Origin: Lachnospiraceae bacterium
Lineage (GTDB): Bacteria > Bacillota > Clostridia > Lachnospirales > Lachnospiraceae
Assembly: GCA_017428265.1 (NCBI GenBank)
Contig: JAFRRD010000016.1
Span: 1-44,201, forward strand
Reading direction: 5' to 3'
Length of the DNA: 44,201 nt
Made by a program: the position numbers and the translations under genes. Under the pieces are notes generated by a model that searched no databases, had not been told where the DNA came from, and worked only from the letters and a program-made list of their open reading frames with translations. How positions within the stretch are numbered: position 1 is the first letter of the stretch; each line of letters begins with the position of its first letter. Positions 16,436 to 24,624 of the stretch are shown in pieces.

Positions 16436-17161
16436 TCACCCGAACACCCACATATACAGGATCCCGCAGCATTCGCGGAGAACGTAGGTCGGGACCAGAT
16501 ACAGGGCCGTCTGCGCCGGCCATGAGAAGGCCGTGAGCCCGGCCTTTTTCGCCAGCTGCAGCGCCCGGTAGCAGTGGAAGCCGTTTGTCACCAGCACCAC
16601 GTCCTGCTCCAGGCCTTCCGCCTCGATCAGCGCCTTCGAGAAAGCGATATTTTCCTTCGTGGAGGAAGACTCTTCTTCGACATAAAGCCGCTCCGGATCG
16701 ATCCCGCCCTGCACCAGATAGTTGTAAATGCAGCGGCCTTCGGAGATATGTTCATCGCCTCCCTTGCCGCCGGAGCAGATTGCCTTGACCTCGGGATGCG
16801 CCTCCAGATAACGCTGCGCCGTGCTGATGCGGTTCCAGAGCATGAGGCTCGGCACGGAGTCGTTCACCCGGCAGCCGAGGATGATCATCGTAACCGGCTG
16901 CCCTTCCTCCGGCTGCTGTTTCGTTCCGTACCACTGCAGGCCGCCGAGAACGAGAAGCCCTGCCAGAGCAAGCGCAGCCAGGATGTGCACGAGCCTATGG
17001 AGTTTCGGCCCCAGGCGTTTCCGCAAAAGCCCGTACAGGATCAGCGCGCAGCCGAGACCGATCCCCAGGGCGGATCCGATGTTGAACACGATCCCGGGAA
17101 GCGGTGCGATGAATATGAACAGGCAGAGAATGCCGAGGATGATAAAAACAATACTGACCAT
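16436..17161 (-). CDS. YdcF-like (DUF218) membrane protein
   Basis: 241 residues from the ATG at 17161. Three hydrophobic helices occupy about residues 1-80, followed by a DUF218 domain. That domain shows the expected ILGCRV strand, the CSGGKGGDEHISEG loop, and a STKENIAFS motif, all shared with YdcF, SanA and ElyC proteins. These are linked to cell-envelope metabolism in other bacteria, without an established reaction. The frame is open 20 codons further upstream, but that extension is made of a 19-base direct repeat (17174-17192 and 17202-17220) beside a REP-like element and is unlikely to be translated. The Shine-Dalgarno for the chosen ATG is weak. Confidence 0.82.
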   Translation of the reverse strand: MVSIVFIILGILCLFIFIAPLPGIVFNIGSALGIGLGCALILYGLLRKRLGPKLHRLVHILAALALAGLLVLGGLQWYGTKQQPEEGQPVTMIILGCRVNDSVPSLMLWNRISTAQRYLEAHPEVKAICSGGKGGDEHISEGRCIYNYLVQGGIDPERLYVEEESSSTKENIAFSKALIEAEGLEQDVVLVTNGFHCYRALQLAKKAGLTAFSWPAQTALYLVPTYVLRECCGILYMWVFG

Positions 17162-17173
17162 AGTTTCAGGAGT

Positions 17174-17220
17174 CCATATAACGGAATTGTCAATCAAAAG
17201 CCCATATAACAGAATTGTCA
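17174..17220. repeat. 19-base direct repeat, two copies
   Basis: CCATATAAC(G/A)GAATTGTCA occurs at 17174-17192 and 17202-17220 with one mismatch and a 28-base period. It abuts the REP-like element and may mark an insertion or slippage event. Confidence 0.7.
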
Positions 17221-17296
17221 TCCTGAGCGAGCGAAGCGAGTCGAAGGATCTTCATATGAAGACCTGACAGGATCCTTCGCTGCGCTCAGGATGACA
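17217..17296. repeat. REP-like inverted repeat (copy 1)
   Basis: GTCATCCTGAGCG...GAAGGATC faces GATCCTTCGC...GCTCAGGATGAC, forming a long imperfect hairpin between the DegV and YdcF-like genes. The core CATCCTGAGCGnnGCGAAGGATC is a palindromic intergenic repeat family common across bacteria. Related copies lie at 19019, 26869 and 40353. Confidence 0.85.
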
Positions 17297-17318
17297 GTAT
17301 TCGGGGATAAATGATCAA

Positions 17319-17334
17319 GAATCAGCGATGATTC
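17319..17334 (-). terminator. Weak hairpin after the DegV gene
   Basis: GAATCA, loop of 4, TGATTC (17319-17324 and 17329-17334) just past the DegV stop. No good T-run follows, so termination may depend on the neighbouring REP-like hairpin. Confidence 0.35.
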
Positions 17335-17339
17335 CCCTT

Positions 17340-18191
17340 TTACTCTGCTTCGCAGATGGCAAAGCCGATGGCATCCGGCCCGACGTGGGCTCCGATGATC
17401 AGGCTGACGTCGCCGATATAGAGAGGCACCGCGCCCGTCAGTTCCTTTGCCTTCGCGAGATACTCCAGTTCTTCTTCCATGCATTCAGTCTGCGCACCGA
17501 CAAAGTAGCGCGGATCGAGTTTTTTCTGGGCGATCACTTCGAGCAGCTGCTTCTTTGCTGCCTTCCGGCCGCGGCATTTCATGAGCGGAACGATCTTTCC
17601 CTTTTCAAAGTGCAGGATCGGCTTGATCTGCAGCATGCTGCCGACCGCACCGGACAGGGGCGAGAGCCGCCCGCCGCGCACCAGATAATCCAGGTGATCG
17701 ATGATGAAATAGACATTGCAGCCGAGCTTGCGCCGTTCAAGGATCTCCACGTTCTCTTCGAACGTCTTGCCGGCTTCCTTCAGATCCTGCGCCATCCAGA
17801 CGAGCATGCCGGATGCCACCGTTTCCAGCAGGGTGTCGACCACGTGGATCTTCGCGCCGGGGTACTGCTCCATCAGCTCATTTGCCTCTGTCAGCACGGT
17901 GTTGTAGCTGCCGCTGCACTCCGAGGATGCCATGATTGCGATGATGTCATGTCCTTCCTTCAGCGCTTCTTCCATGATCCCGTGCACGCGCTCGGGGTTG
18001 CAGCCCATGGAATAGGCTCTTTCCTTCGCCAGGCGTTCATAGAACTGCTTCGGCGTCAGTTTGATCTCGTCGCCGTAGATCACGCCGTCGTTGAAATGGT
18101 AGTACTGCGGAAAGATCGCAATGCCCTTTTCTTCGGCAAACGCCGGGTCGATGTCGCAATTCACATCGGACATGATCACATAATCTCTCAT
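17340..18191 (-). CDS. DegV family protein (fatty-acid-binding)
   Basis: 283 residues. DegV proteins bind a fatty acid between two domains; in Firmicutes the related FakB proteins present it to the kinase FakA for phospholipid synthesis. The sequence has the N-terminal IMSDVNCDI strand with Ser/Asp, the SSECSGSYNT motif near residue 90-100, VDTLLETVASG near 118-128, and YLVRGGRLSPLSG near 170-182. All are family hallmarks. The start is the ATG at 18191 after GGGAGG with 8 bases spacing; a TTG one codon earlier is possible. No FakA gene is visible in this window. Confidence 0.93.
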   Translation of the reverse strand: MRDYVIMSDVNCDIDPAFAEEKGIAIFPQYYHFNDGVIYGDEIKLTPKQFYERLAKERAYSMGCNPERVHGIMEEALKEGHDIIAIMASSECSGSYNTVLTEANELMEQYPGAKIHVVDTLLETVASGMLVWMAQDLKEAGKTFEENVEILERRKLGCNVYFIIDHLDYLVRGGRLSPLSGAVGSMLQIKPILHFEKGKIVPLMKCRGRKAAKKQLLEVIAQKKLDPRYFVGAQTECMEEELEYLAKAKELTGAVPLYIGDVSLIIGAHVGPDAIGFAICEAE

Positions 18192-18238
18192 CAATGGATC
18201 CTCCCTTAATGGAGTAATAATTCTCAGAACAGTGAAAT

Positions 18239-18267
18239 ATTATAGCACAGCCGTACCCGTTTGAAAA
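18239..18267 (-). promoter_or_regulatory. Probable promoter of the DegV gene
   Basis: On the - strand TTTTCA (complement of 18262-18267), a 17-base spacer and a perfect TATAAT (complement of 18239-18244), about 48 bases upstream of the start codon. Confidence 0.55.
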
Positions 18268-18269
18268 GC

Positions 18270-18311
18270 AAAAACGCCCGCGAAAGACGGAAAAGACCGT
18301 CAGGGCAGGCG
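18270..18311 (-). terminator. Terminator of the MTA/SAH nucleosidase gene
   Basis: An outer stem (18275-18281 with 18305-18311, one mismatch) encloses an inner GACGG/CCGTC stem (18286-18290, 18297-18301). TTTTT follows on the - strand (18274-18270). Confidence 0.65.
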
Positions 18312-18324
18312 GATAATGCCTCTT

Positions 18325-19002
18325 TTACAGCGAACGGATGATGCGGTCCGCGATCTCCAGGCAGATCTTCGAGGAATTGCCGACTTCGCGCTCAAATTCC
18401 TCGGCTCCGCCCGTGATCCCGTCGGAGACCGCCTTGATCATCAGGCAGGGGATGCCGCAGCGCTTTGCCGTCAGCAGAACACCGGCCGCTTCCATCTCGC
18501 AGATATCCGCGCCGAAGGCCTCATGCAGCGCACGCTTTTTCTCTTCACCTGCAATAAATTTGTCCGCGGAGGCGCAGGTCACGGGAACCAGTTCCGGGAA
18601 GACTTCCTGCGCCAGCTGCACCAGCTGCGGCGTCGCCTCGATATAGCGGGAAGGATAGTCGGGATAGCGGCCCGGCTCGAAGCCGTTCCAGGCTGTCGTG
18701 TCGAAATCGGTATGGACCACGCGCTCGACCACGACGGTCTTCGCCATGGTCATCGCCTCCGTGAGACCGCCGACCACGCCGAAATTGACGATCAGTTCGG
18801 CGCCGCAGCCCGTGATCAGCAGCTGCGTCGCCGCAGCGGCCGCCAGTTCTCCGGCACCGGAGTTGATCACGTACAGGTCGTATGTGTCATTTTCATAGTT
18901 GTAGATAGTAAAGCCGCCGCACTGCTCCCTGCCTTTCGGCTCACCGTACAGGGACAGGACGGCGTCCATCTCCACGGCCACGATCATTCCGATCTTTTTC
19001 AT
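18325..19002 (-). CDS. mtnN: 5'-methylthioadenosine/S-adenosylhomocysteine nucleosidase
   Basis: 225 residues. Cleaves adenine from 5'-methylthioadenosine and S-adenosylhomocysteine, in methionine salvage, the activated methyl cycle and autoinducer-2 precursor formation. The N-terminus KKIGMIVAVEMDA has the catalytic-region pattern of Pfs, with the Glu that positions water. INSGAGELAAAAA and NFGVVGG follow, then ICEMEAAGV near residue 170 (Met/Glu contact ribose) and AVSDGI with the catalytic Asp near 195. The start is the ATG at 19002, preceded by AAGGAG at 6 bases; the ORF extends seven codons upstream without a better signal. No luxS is visible nearby. Confidence 0.93.
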   Translation of the reverse strand: MKKIGMIVAVEMDAVLSLYGEPKGREQCGGFTIYNYENDTYDLYVINSGAGELAAAAATQLLITGCGAELIVNFGVVGGLTEAMTMAKTVVVERVVHTDFDTTAWNGFEPGRYPDYPSRYIEATPQLVQLAQEVFPELVPVTCASADKFIAGEEKKRALHEAFGADICEMEAAGVLLTAKRCGIPCLMIKAVSDGITGGAEEFEREVGNSSKICLEIADRIIRSL

Positions 19003-19018
19003 ACAGCGCTCCTTATCT

Positions 19019-19066
19019 GTCATCCTGAGCGAAGTCCGCCTTCAGGCGGACGCAGCCGAAGGATCT
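19019..19066. repeat. REP-like element (copy 2)
   Basis: GTCATCCTGAGCG ... GCCGAAGGATCTT with an internal GTCCGCC/GGCGGAC hairpin. It lies between the M20 gene stop (19074) and the mtnN start. Confidence 0.8.
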
Positions 19067-19073
19067 TCTTGCT

Positions 19074-20462
19074 TTACAGGTCCGTCAGCGCGCGGGGCCG
19101 GACGCCCTCCGGGATCGGCGCGACGTAGCCCTTGCCGACGCGGCCGCGGAACTCCTCTTTCGCCTTTTCCAGCAGGTCCGGATGCTCGAGCAGGCTGATC
19201 AGGGTCTCGCCCATGATGATGCCGGCGTAGCGCATCGCTTCCTTGGCCGCGGCGCGCTTGCCCTGCGTGACCGCCTGCCAGGAATGGCCGGGCGTGCCCA
19301 GGCACCAGGTCGCCGTCGTCAGCTGCGCGAGCGGACAGAGCCAGCTGGCATCGCCCACGTCGGTCGAGCCGGCGCTCGCGATCTCGCCTTCGTTGAAATC
19401 GTAGGACATCTTTTCATATGCATACGGATGGTCCGGGTTCGCGTGCGGGGCGCCCATCAGCGTTTTCAGCGTCAGTTCGCGTGCAAAGGCCATATCCTCA
19501 TTGTTCGGGACGGGCGGCGCGATCTCCTGCATGATGCGGTCCATTTCGTGCTGCATCGTCTCGTTCATGACCAGATTCGAACAGGCCTTGACAAAGTCAT
19601 GGCTTTCCTTCGTTTCCGTCATCAGCGCCGCGCCTTCGGCGATCTTCAGGACCCGCTTGTAGAGTTCCTTCACCCCGTCGTTGTCCGCGTCGCGGATCAG
19701 GTACAGGGCTTCGGCATGCGGCTGTACGACGTTCGGGGAAATGCCGCCGGCGTCGATGATGGAGTAATGGATCCTGGCCGAGATGGGCATGTGTTCGCGA
19801 AGGAACTGCACGCCGATGTTCATAAGTTCCAAAGCATCCAGCGCGCTTCGCCCCATATGCGGGGCGCCCGCGGCATGCGCAGCCAGCCCGTCGAATTTGA
19901 AGAGGATCTGGTAATTGGCCAGCGAGGAACGGGTACGAACCTTGTTCAGCACGCCGGGATGCCAGCAGACCGCCGCATCCAGTTCATCAAAGACGTGGTC
20001 ACGCGCCATGAATGCCTTGCCGGAGCCGCCCTCCTCGCCGGGGCAGCCGTAATAGATCACGGTGCCTTCGGCGCCGGACTCTTCGAGATAATGCTTGACG
20101 GCGATGGCCGCGGCAAGCGAGCCCACACCGAGCAGGTTGTGGCCGCAGCCCTGGCCGGCATTTTTGCCGTTCGGCTTCTTCTCCAGGCAGTTCGCCTCCT
20201 GGCCGAGGCCGCTCAGGGCATCATATTCGCCCAGCACGCCGAGCACCGGCTTGCCGTGGCCGAAGCGCCCGGAAAATGCGGTCGCGATCCCGGCGATCCC
20301 CTCTTCCACTTCAAAGCCTTCCTCGCGCAGGAAATTGATCAGCGTCGCCGCCGACTGCCATTCGGTAAAGGCCAGCTCGGGCGTCTCCCAGATCGCATCG
20401 GCCGCCGCGTCCAGGCGCGGGGCATATTCATCTATCGTCTGTTTTGCAGTATACACGGTCAT
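19074..20462 (-). CDS. M20 family amidohydrolase, AbgB-like
   Basis: 462 residues. M20 peptidase-fold metalloenzyme resembling p-aminobenzoyl-glutamate hydrolase subunit B (AbgB). Seen are GEYDALSGLGQ near 90, the metal motif GCGHNLLGVG near 120, GCPGEEGGSGK near 155 with the catalytic Glu, and the late AGSTDVGDASW motif diagnostic of AbgB-like proteins. It probably cleaves an N-acyl or amide bond in a folate catabolite, dipeptide or conjugated amino acid. No AbgA or AbgT partner is present, so the substrate is open. The start is the ATG at 20462 with AGGAGG four bases upstream; the longer frame lacks a ribosome binding site. Confidence 0.87.
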   Translation of the reverse strand: MTVYTAKQTIDEYAPRLDAAADAIWETPELAFTEWQSAATLINFLREEGFEVEEGIAGIATAFSGRFGHGKPVLGVLGEYDALSGLGQEANCLEKKPNGKNAGQGCGHNLLGVGSLAAAIAVKHYLEESGAEGTVIYYGCPGEEGGSGKAFMARDHVFDELDAAVCWHPGVLNKVRTRSSLANYQILFKFDGLAAHAAGAPHMGRSALDALELMNIGVQFLREHMPISARIHYSIIDAGGISPNVVQPHAEALYLIRDADNDGVKELYKRVLKIAEGAALMTETKESHDFVKACSNLVMNETMQHEMDRIMQEIAPPVPNNEDMAFARELTLKTLMGAPHANPDHPYAYEKMSYDFNEGEIASAGSTDVGDASWLCPLAQLTTATWCLGTPGHSWQAVTQGKRAAAKEAMRYAGIIMGETLISLLEHPDLLEKAKEEFRGRVGKGYVAPIPEGVRPRALTDL

Positions 20463-20529
20463 TCGCCTCCTGTTCGTACTGTGTTTATCATAGCGCTTTT
20501 CCGGCCGTTTGCCAACGTTATCATTTTCC

Positions 20530-20625
20530 TTATTCTTGATCCATTCTGCTTTTCTCTCTGCCGATAAACAGAAAGACAATGAGCATGATCAAAAGCAAGA
20601 CTAGAGCAATTAGTATTCTCTCCAT
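20530..20625 (-). CDS. 31-residue single-pass membrane peptide or gene remnant
   Basis: An ATG at 20625 opens a 31-codon frame: one hydrophobic helix (about residues 4-21, LIALVLLLIMLIVFLF) followed by GREKSRMDQE. It starts two bases after the stop of the upstream 233-residue gene, with GGTGG upstream, so coupled translation is plausible. The peptide matches the last 25 residues of the 224-residue membrane protein at 23909-24583 (...LLLIMFFVFLFISREKSGMD), and the DNA is about 85% identical over 71 bases (20539-20609 with 23918-23988). It is therefore either a small membrane protein derived from that tail or the leftover end of a deleted paralog. I cannot tell which. Confidence 0.5.
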   Translation of the reverse strand: MERILIALVLLLIMLIVFLFIGREKSRMDQE

Positions 20626-20627
20626 AA

Positions 20628-21329
20628 TTATCCACCGTTTTTTTTAATGAATTTAACTTCAAAATTGCCTCTGATACTCATCCGTGCCGGTACCGGATCG
20701 GAAGTCTCGCAAATAAGCTGTTTATCGCTCCACCTCACAACATTGATATCCGTAATATCAGGAACGCATTTGCTGCATTCTTCATACAGATCGATCCACT
20801 TATCCGCTTCCACAGAGGTCATCGGATCGGTAAAATCCAACACAATGACGTCGTCCGGAGAGGCCCAGAAACAGCCGTCTACGGCTAACTGATCCGTGAT
20901 CGCGTTATAGAAACAGTCACACCAGATAAATGTCTCCTTCGGCGTTTCTCCGTACGATTCCGCGGGAAGATAGTGCATACATTCGAGCGTATTCAGATCA
21001 AGCACACTGTATCCGTACAGATCCTCATCGAAAACAAGGTAATCGCTGCCGTTGGAATGATGAATGATCTTCGCCATCCGGGACCTTCCGTCAAGGTTTT
21101 TCCATTCGAAAAGCATTTCGTCATTCTTGTACAGTCTGCAGATCTCTCCGTCGATGGGGGCATGACCGGAGATGCAGTGCTCGACATCGGCAAAGTAATA
21201 ATGCCTGACACAAAGGCCGTCTTCCAGTTCGGTGACCCTTTCCGGTTCAGCGAAGGAAATCTTGGAAAAGACCTGTTCGTCAAGGGCTTTTACTCGTTTT
21301 ATGTATTCATCAGTGCCGAAGTAATTCAT
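20628..21329 (-). CDS. Uncharacterised protein in accessory island
   Basis: About 233 residues, soluble, acidic and rich in aromatic residues. No signal peptide or membrane segment. I recognise no family or catalytic motif. The composition (many Asp/Glu, alternating strands such as YLVFDEDLYGYSVLDLNTLE) suggests a beta-rich binding protein, perhaps a partial propeller or an immunity-like protein. The start is uncertain: ATG at 21329 or GTG at 21338, both with poor Shine-Dalgarno. It follows the DUF4288-like gene by 30 bases and precedes the 31-residue peptide by two. AT content is higher than in the surrounding housekeeping genes, consistent with acquired DNA. Confidence 0.6.
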   Translation of the reverse strand: MNYFGTDEYIKRVKALDEQVFSKISFAEPERVTELEDGLCVRHYYFADVEHCISGHAPIDGEICRLYKNDEMLFEWKNLDGRSRMAKIIHHSNGSDYLVFDEDLYGYSVLDLNTLECMHYLPAESYGETPKETFIWCDCFYNAITDQLAVDGCFWASPDDVIVLDFTDPMTSVEADKWIDLYEECSKCVPDITDINVVRWSDKQLICETSDPVPARMSIRGNFEVKFIKKNGG

Positions 21330-21359
21330 TATTTTCACTAATACAATATCTATTTCTTT

Positions 21360-21749
21360 TTATTGGATTGTCTCTAATTCTTCCGGGTGTTCCGGATCCG
21401 GCCATTGTCTTAACGGCAACAGATCTTTTCTCGAACAGTCCTCTTCCCAAAAAGCCATTACAGCTTCTTCCGGCAGATCCTCCCGACACTTAATGAAAGA
21501 GGAGTAAACTTCCATCACATCATCTTCGAATACAGAAAAACAATCAGCGAAGGAAATCACTTCCGATTTCACGGTCTTTCCATACATATTTTGATAAGTA
21601 TCGTTGACGCCGTATTCCTCGACATATTGCTCAGCCTTCAGATATGCATCATCAAAAGAATCGGCGTCCAACATGATAATGGATTCTTCCAGAAAAACTT
21701 CACCGGTCTCGACGGTATGTCTGATGATTAGTTTAACGCTGTATTTCAT
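21360..21749 (-). CDS. Small DUF4288-like protein
   Basis: 129 residues, acidic, no membrane segment. The N-terminus (KYSVKLIIRHTVETG...FLEESIIMLDADSFDDAYLKAEQY) resembles DUF4288: a strand, then FEExIIxxxAxSxxxAxxKAE. Function unknown. The assignment is from memory of the pattern, not a search. The ATG overlaps the stop of the 545-residue gene by four bases (ATGA), and that gene's end supplies the AAAGGAG ribosome binding site, so the pair is translationally coupled. Confidence 0.6.
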   Translation of the reverse strand: MKYSVKLIIRHTVETGEVFLEESIIMLDADSFDDAYLKAEQYVEEYGVNDTYQNMYGKTVKSEVISFADCFSVFEDDVMEVYSSFIKCREDLPEEAVMAFWEEDCSRKDLLPLRQWPDPEHPEELETIQ

Positions 21750-23383
21750 ATATCTCCTTTGGCTGCAGGATCAAGACGCCATATATGGGTCGAGGTTACA
21801 TCAAATAAGCCGCCGTAAACCATCCCATATGTGTCCGGTCCGCGCTGTTCAACAATAAACGTTCTCTCATTTTCGGAGATCACACGGCAGATCTCGCCGG
21901 ATACGGTGAAACGGGATACAACGGTTCCCGAACTGCTGAATACCGTCAAAATGTTTTGTTTTTCGTTGACGCCGATGATCCTTCCGTCAGCGAGTATAGC
22001 CATCAGATATACCGGGATCTCCAGGGATACTTTCTGAACGCTCCCATCACGTAAATCACAGATATGTACTGATCGAAGATCAGGATCGTACCAATGATAA
22101 TTGCCACAGAAATAATCGTCTGTGAGATAAAGGCCCCACTCATATCCGTGTAATCTGCGCGTTTCATGAAGATCCTCGTCCAGGAAAACAAGTTCTTTTG
22201 CTGAACGTTTATAGTATATGAACGCACTTATTGATTGAACATATGTCAGTTCAAAAACCTCATCGGTGTATGGGATGCTTAGAAAATGAAGCAATTCACC
22301 TGTTTCGCCGTTGATCTGCCAAATCAGTGTATCTGCCTTCACAGCAGCATTTATTCCTGAAGCAAAGAGAGTGATGATGCCTTCCGGTGAACTGTAAATA
22401 TGAGTCATTACCTGGCGTGGGTGCATCGCCGGGCTGAATCGCCAACGTTCAGTTCCATCATTCCCCAAACAGCTGACATAGCCCAGTCCGGAAATAAGGG
22501 ACCATTCATATTTATTGCAATGTTCCTGAAGGGTATGATGAAACAGAATAACCTGTTCATTATTTGCCGTATTCCATACTGCACAATTTATGACATCGGG
22601 AAAAGGCCCCAAATCTTGCTTTTCTTTTGTTTCGCCGTTGAACAGAAACAAACGTGCCTGATGAGATTTATTGTCAAGGTACGGATACGCCACAAGCAAA
22701 TGACTGCCCGGGACAAGGTAGCGCTTCATATTTATTTCATAGAGCAAAGTACTGAGATCGTATTTTTGCCACTGAGGCCGGAGCATCTCCAAAAGCGATT
22801 GCCGAAGCTTCATCTCCTCCGGCCAATCCTCTCTGGCTATTTCGGTAAGCGCGAATTGGTTGGGGCGTTTCCGCAGTAATGCCTCCCGTTTTTTTATTGC
22901 TGCCACTGTTGAATCGCTTCGGGGAACCGTTCGCGCTTCCTCTTCCTGAAGATCATACAAGGCAGCGCCGACAGTTTCTTCGAGTAATTGTATTTGTTCT
23001 TCCAGACTGCAGCAGTGGGAAGCATAGCGAAAAGCCTTGGAGGGTTTATCACTCTCAAACAGTTCATTCAGTTTTTTGCCCAGTTTAGCCCAAGACGCAT
23101 CGCTTTCGCACGTGGCTTTTTTTCTCCCATCCTGATAAAAATGGCAGGAGAACAAATCGTCATCAAAGTAATCGAAAAGCAATGCAGCCGTTCCGCTTGA
23201 CTTTGTTATCCTTCCGGCCAGCCTGCCCAACCGACGCACATCGTCTATCTCTGTTTCATGAGATGGAACAACCGTAAGCCACGGCAGATTCTGATCCCGC
23301 AGAATATCTGTCGGAGCGAGCATCGGCGTTAAAGCAGAACGTGCCACTCCATATAAACTAAGAGTTGTTAATGTTGTTCCCAT
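21746..23383 (-). CDS. Uncharacterised propeller-like protein
   Basis: 545 residues. No signal peptide; a mildly hydrophobic N-terminus (TTLTTLSLYGVARSALTPML). Residues about 30-110 form a compact alpha/beta region (ALLFDYFDDDLFSCHFYQDG). A helical middle follows (about 115-225). The C-terminal half has repeating beta-strand units ending in W, F or L doublets, spaced like WD40 or PQQ propeller blades (for example WSLISGLGYVSCLGNDGTERWRF and FSSSGTVVSRFTVSGEICRV). I do not recognise the family. The start is the ATG at 23383; TTG codons upstream are less likely. It begins three bases after the stop of a truncated upstream frame (23386-23502) and overlaps the DUF4288-like gene. A 32-base piece of it recurs at 25475. 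Confidence 0.65.
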   Translation of the reverse strand: MGTTLTTLSLYGVARSALTPMLAPTDILRDQNLPWLTVVPSHETEIDDVRRLGRLAGRITKSSGTAALLFDYFDDDLFSCHFYQDGRKKATCESDASWAKLGKKLNELFESDKPSKAFRYASHCCSLEEQIQLLEETVGAALYDLQEEEARTVPRSDSTVAAIKKREALLRKRPNQFALTEIAREDWPEEMKLRQSLLEMLRPQWQKYDLSTLLYEINMKRYLVPGSHLLVAYPYLDNKSHQARLFLFNGETKEKQDLGPFPDVINCAVWNTANNEQVILFHHTLQEHCNKYEWSLISGLGYVSCLGNDGTERWRFSPAMHPRQVMTHIYSSPEGIITLFASGINAAVKADTLIWQINGETGELLHFLSIPYTDEVFELTYVQSISAFIYYKRSAKELVFLDEDLHETRRLHGYEWGLYLTDDYFCGNYHWYDPDLRSVHICDLRDGSVQKVSLEIPVYLMAILADGRIIGVNEKQNILTVFSSSGTVVSRFTVSGEICRVISENERTFIVEQRGPDTYGMVYGGLFDVTSTHIWRLDPAAKGDI

Positions 23384-23385
23384 AG

Positions 23386-23502
23386 TCAAACTTTCCAATG
23401 CTTCGGTTTAAGACCATCAATCAGTATTACCGACAGTTTTCCGTCAGATGAATACGGCATCAATGCCTCTTTAAACTCCGGAATGCTCTGAAAAAGTAAC
23501 TG
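23386..23502 (-). pseudogene. C-terminal remnant of a deleted gene
   Basis: Directly upstream of the 545-residue gene, the - strand is open from 23502 to a TGA at 23388-23386. It encodes a protein-like tail of 38 residues ending KLSVILIDGLKPKHWKV. No start codon with a ribosome binding site fits, and an in-frame stop bounds its 5' side. The stop lies two bases before the next ATG, the spacing of an operon junction. The simplest reading is that an upstream operon gene was deleted, leaving only its end. Confidence 0.5.
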
Positions 23503-23520
23503 TCAACGTAACACTTTTTA

Positions 23521-23841
23521 TTACACCGTAATGCGCTTTTCCTCAATGGCTTTTTTCAGCCATTCAGCAGCGCGATGGATTTTTTCTCGAGGTGATCCGC
23601 TTCTTTGATCAAATTCATTTATGTATTCATCGGCATCAAAACCTAGCGAATTGGAATCATATATGAATATGGTAATAGGGTCTTGTTCAGCTAGTTCATT
23701 GTAGAGAACCTTTATTTTTTTATTTGTATTCCTCCAAGTGATGAAATACCACGATCCACGCTTCTGCTTCATGTATATATCAAATCCATAAGTTTTTGCT
23801 AAAAACATAAATTCTCTTTTTATCGTTGCATATCTTCCCAT
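23521..23841 (-). CDS. Small uncharacterised basic protein
   Basis: 106 residues, no membrane segment. Aromatic, Lys-rich beta strands in the first half (FDIYMKQKRGSWYFITWRNTNKKIKVLYNEL) and a helical tail (PREKIHRAAEWLKKAIEEKRITV). Good Shine-Dalgarno: GAGGGGG 9 bases before ATG. A plausible promoter precedes it at 23868-23896. No family recognised. Its size and setting would fit an immunity protein or small regulator, which is only a guess. Confidence 0.6.
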   Translation of the reverse strand: MGRYATIKREFMFLAKTYGFDIYMKQKRGSWYFITWRNTNKKIKVLYNELAEQDPITIFIYDSNSLGFDADEYINEFDQRSGSPREKIHRAAEWLKKAIEEKRITV

Positions 23842-23867
23842 ATGTTTTTACCCCCTCATTGTATTTT

Positions 23868-23896
23868 AATACATTCATAATACGATTACCTGTCAA
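23868..23896 (-). promoter_or_regulatory. Possible promoter for the 106-residue gene
   Basis: On the - strand a perfect TTGACA (complement of 23891-23896), a 17-base spacer and TGTATT (complement of 23868-23873), in AT-rich DNA. Confidence 0.4.
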
Positions 23897-23908
23897 AGGG
23901 TGTAAGCT

Positions 23909-24583
23909 TTATGCGCTATCCATTCCGCTTTTCTCTCTGCTGATAAATAGAAAGACAAAGAACATGATCAGAAGCAAGGCTAAAGCATAAAAAGGACTAT
24001 TATACAGGAATGATTCCAATGGGACTTCCTGGTCTGAATGCACATAATCATAATACACGCTGACCAATACTATACAGGTTATTGTAAAGATAACGGAGGA
24101 AACAGCCATAATGATCAAATAGTTGTTCCGGATCCGGAGTCTTTCCTGAACCGGTTTTTGCACCAGAGACAAAACAGTCAATGAAATCGTGATCAGGCTG
24201 ATGATAATAGCGGTATAATAACATTCTTCCCGTCCCCATGTTGCGATGGTGATTCCTGTCAGGAAATAGACCGGCATAAACAGCATAAGGACATCATCGA
24301 TTCGTTTTTCCTTATGATGAAACATAAACAGCCATAAAACCAAATAAGCCAGCGCGGTGATCGCCGCCATACACATCCCAAATACCCAGGACATTCTCGA
24401 CAGCGGAACAAATGCTCCAAATGCAGTAAGTACCCAGAAAACCAGGATAATGATGATACATACTTTGGTTCGCTTCCTGTAAAACAGCGCTTTTTCAGCC
24501 GGCGAGGCCTCATTGTTTCTGCTGTCAGTTAAAACAATGGCACAGATGACCAGAACAAATAAGAGGGGAAAATACCGTAACAT
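23909..24583 (-). CDS. Polytopic membrane protein, unknown function
   Basis: 224 residues with six or seven hydrophobic helices: about 3-20, 43-60, 68-90, 98-116, 122-140, 155-177 and 192-215. Loops are short and no catalytic motif is visible. The tail after the last helix reads REKSGMDSA. The same tail and helix recur in the 31-residue ORF at 20530-20625, which marks a duplication within the island. The start is the ATG at 24583 with AAAGGAAG upstream. It follows the 266-residue gene by 41 bases and may be co-transcribed with it. Confidence 0.65.
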   Translation of the reverse strand: MLRYFPLLFVLVICAIVLTDSRNNEASPAEKALFYRKRTKVCIIIILVFWVLTAFGAFVPLSRMSWVFGMCMAAITALAYLVLWLFMFHHKEKRIDDVLMLFMPVYFLTGITIATWGREECYYTAIIISLITISLTVLSLVQKPVQERLRIRNNYLIIMAVSSVIFTITCIVLVSVYYDYVHSDQEVPLESFLYNSPFYALALLLIMFFVFLFISREKSGMDSA

Positions 24584-24624
24584 AGCAAGTAGCTTCCTTT
24601 CTTTTTTACTGGATTATGCGTCTA

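Noticed and set aside
20463-20579. Longer N-terminus of the M20 enzyme
   Set aside because: The extension overlaps the 31-residue ORF region, has no ribosome binding site and does not resemble the family.
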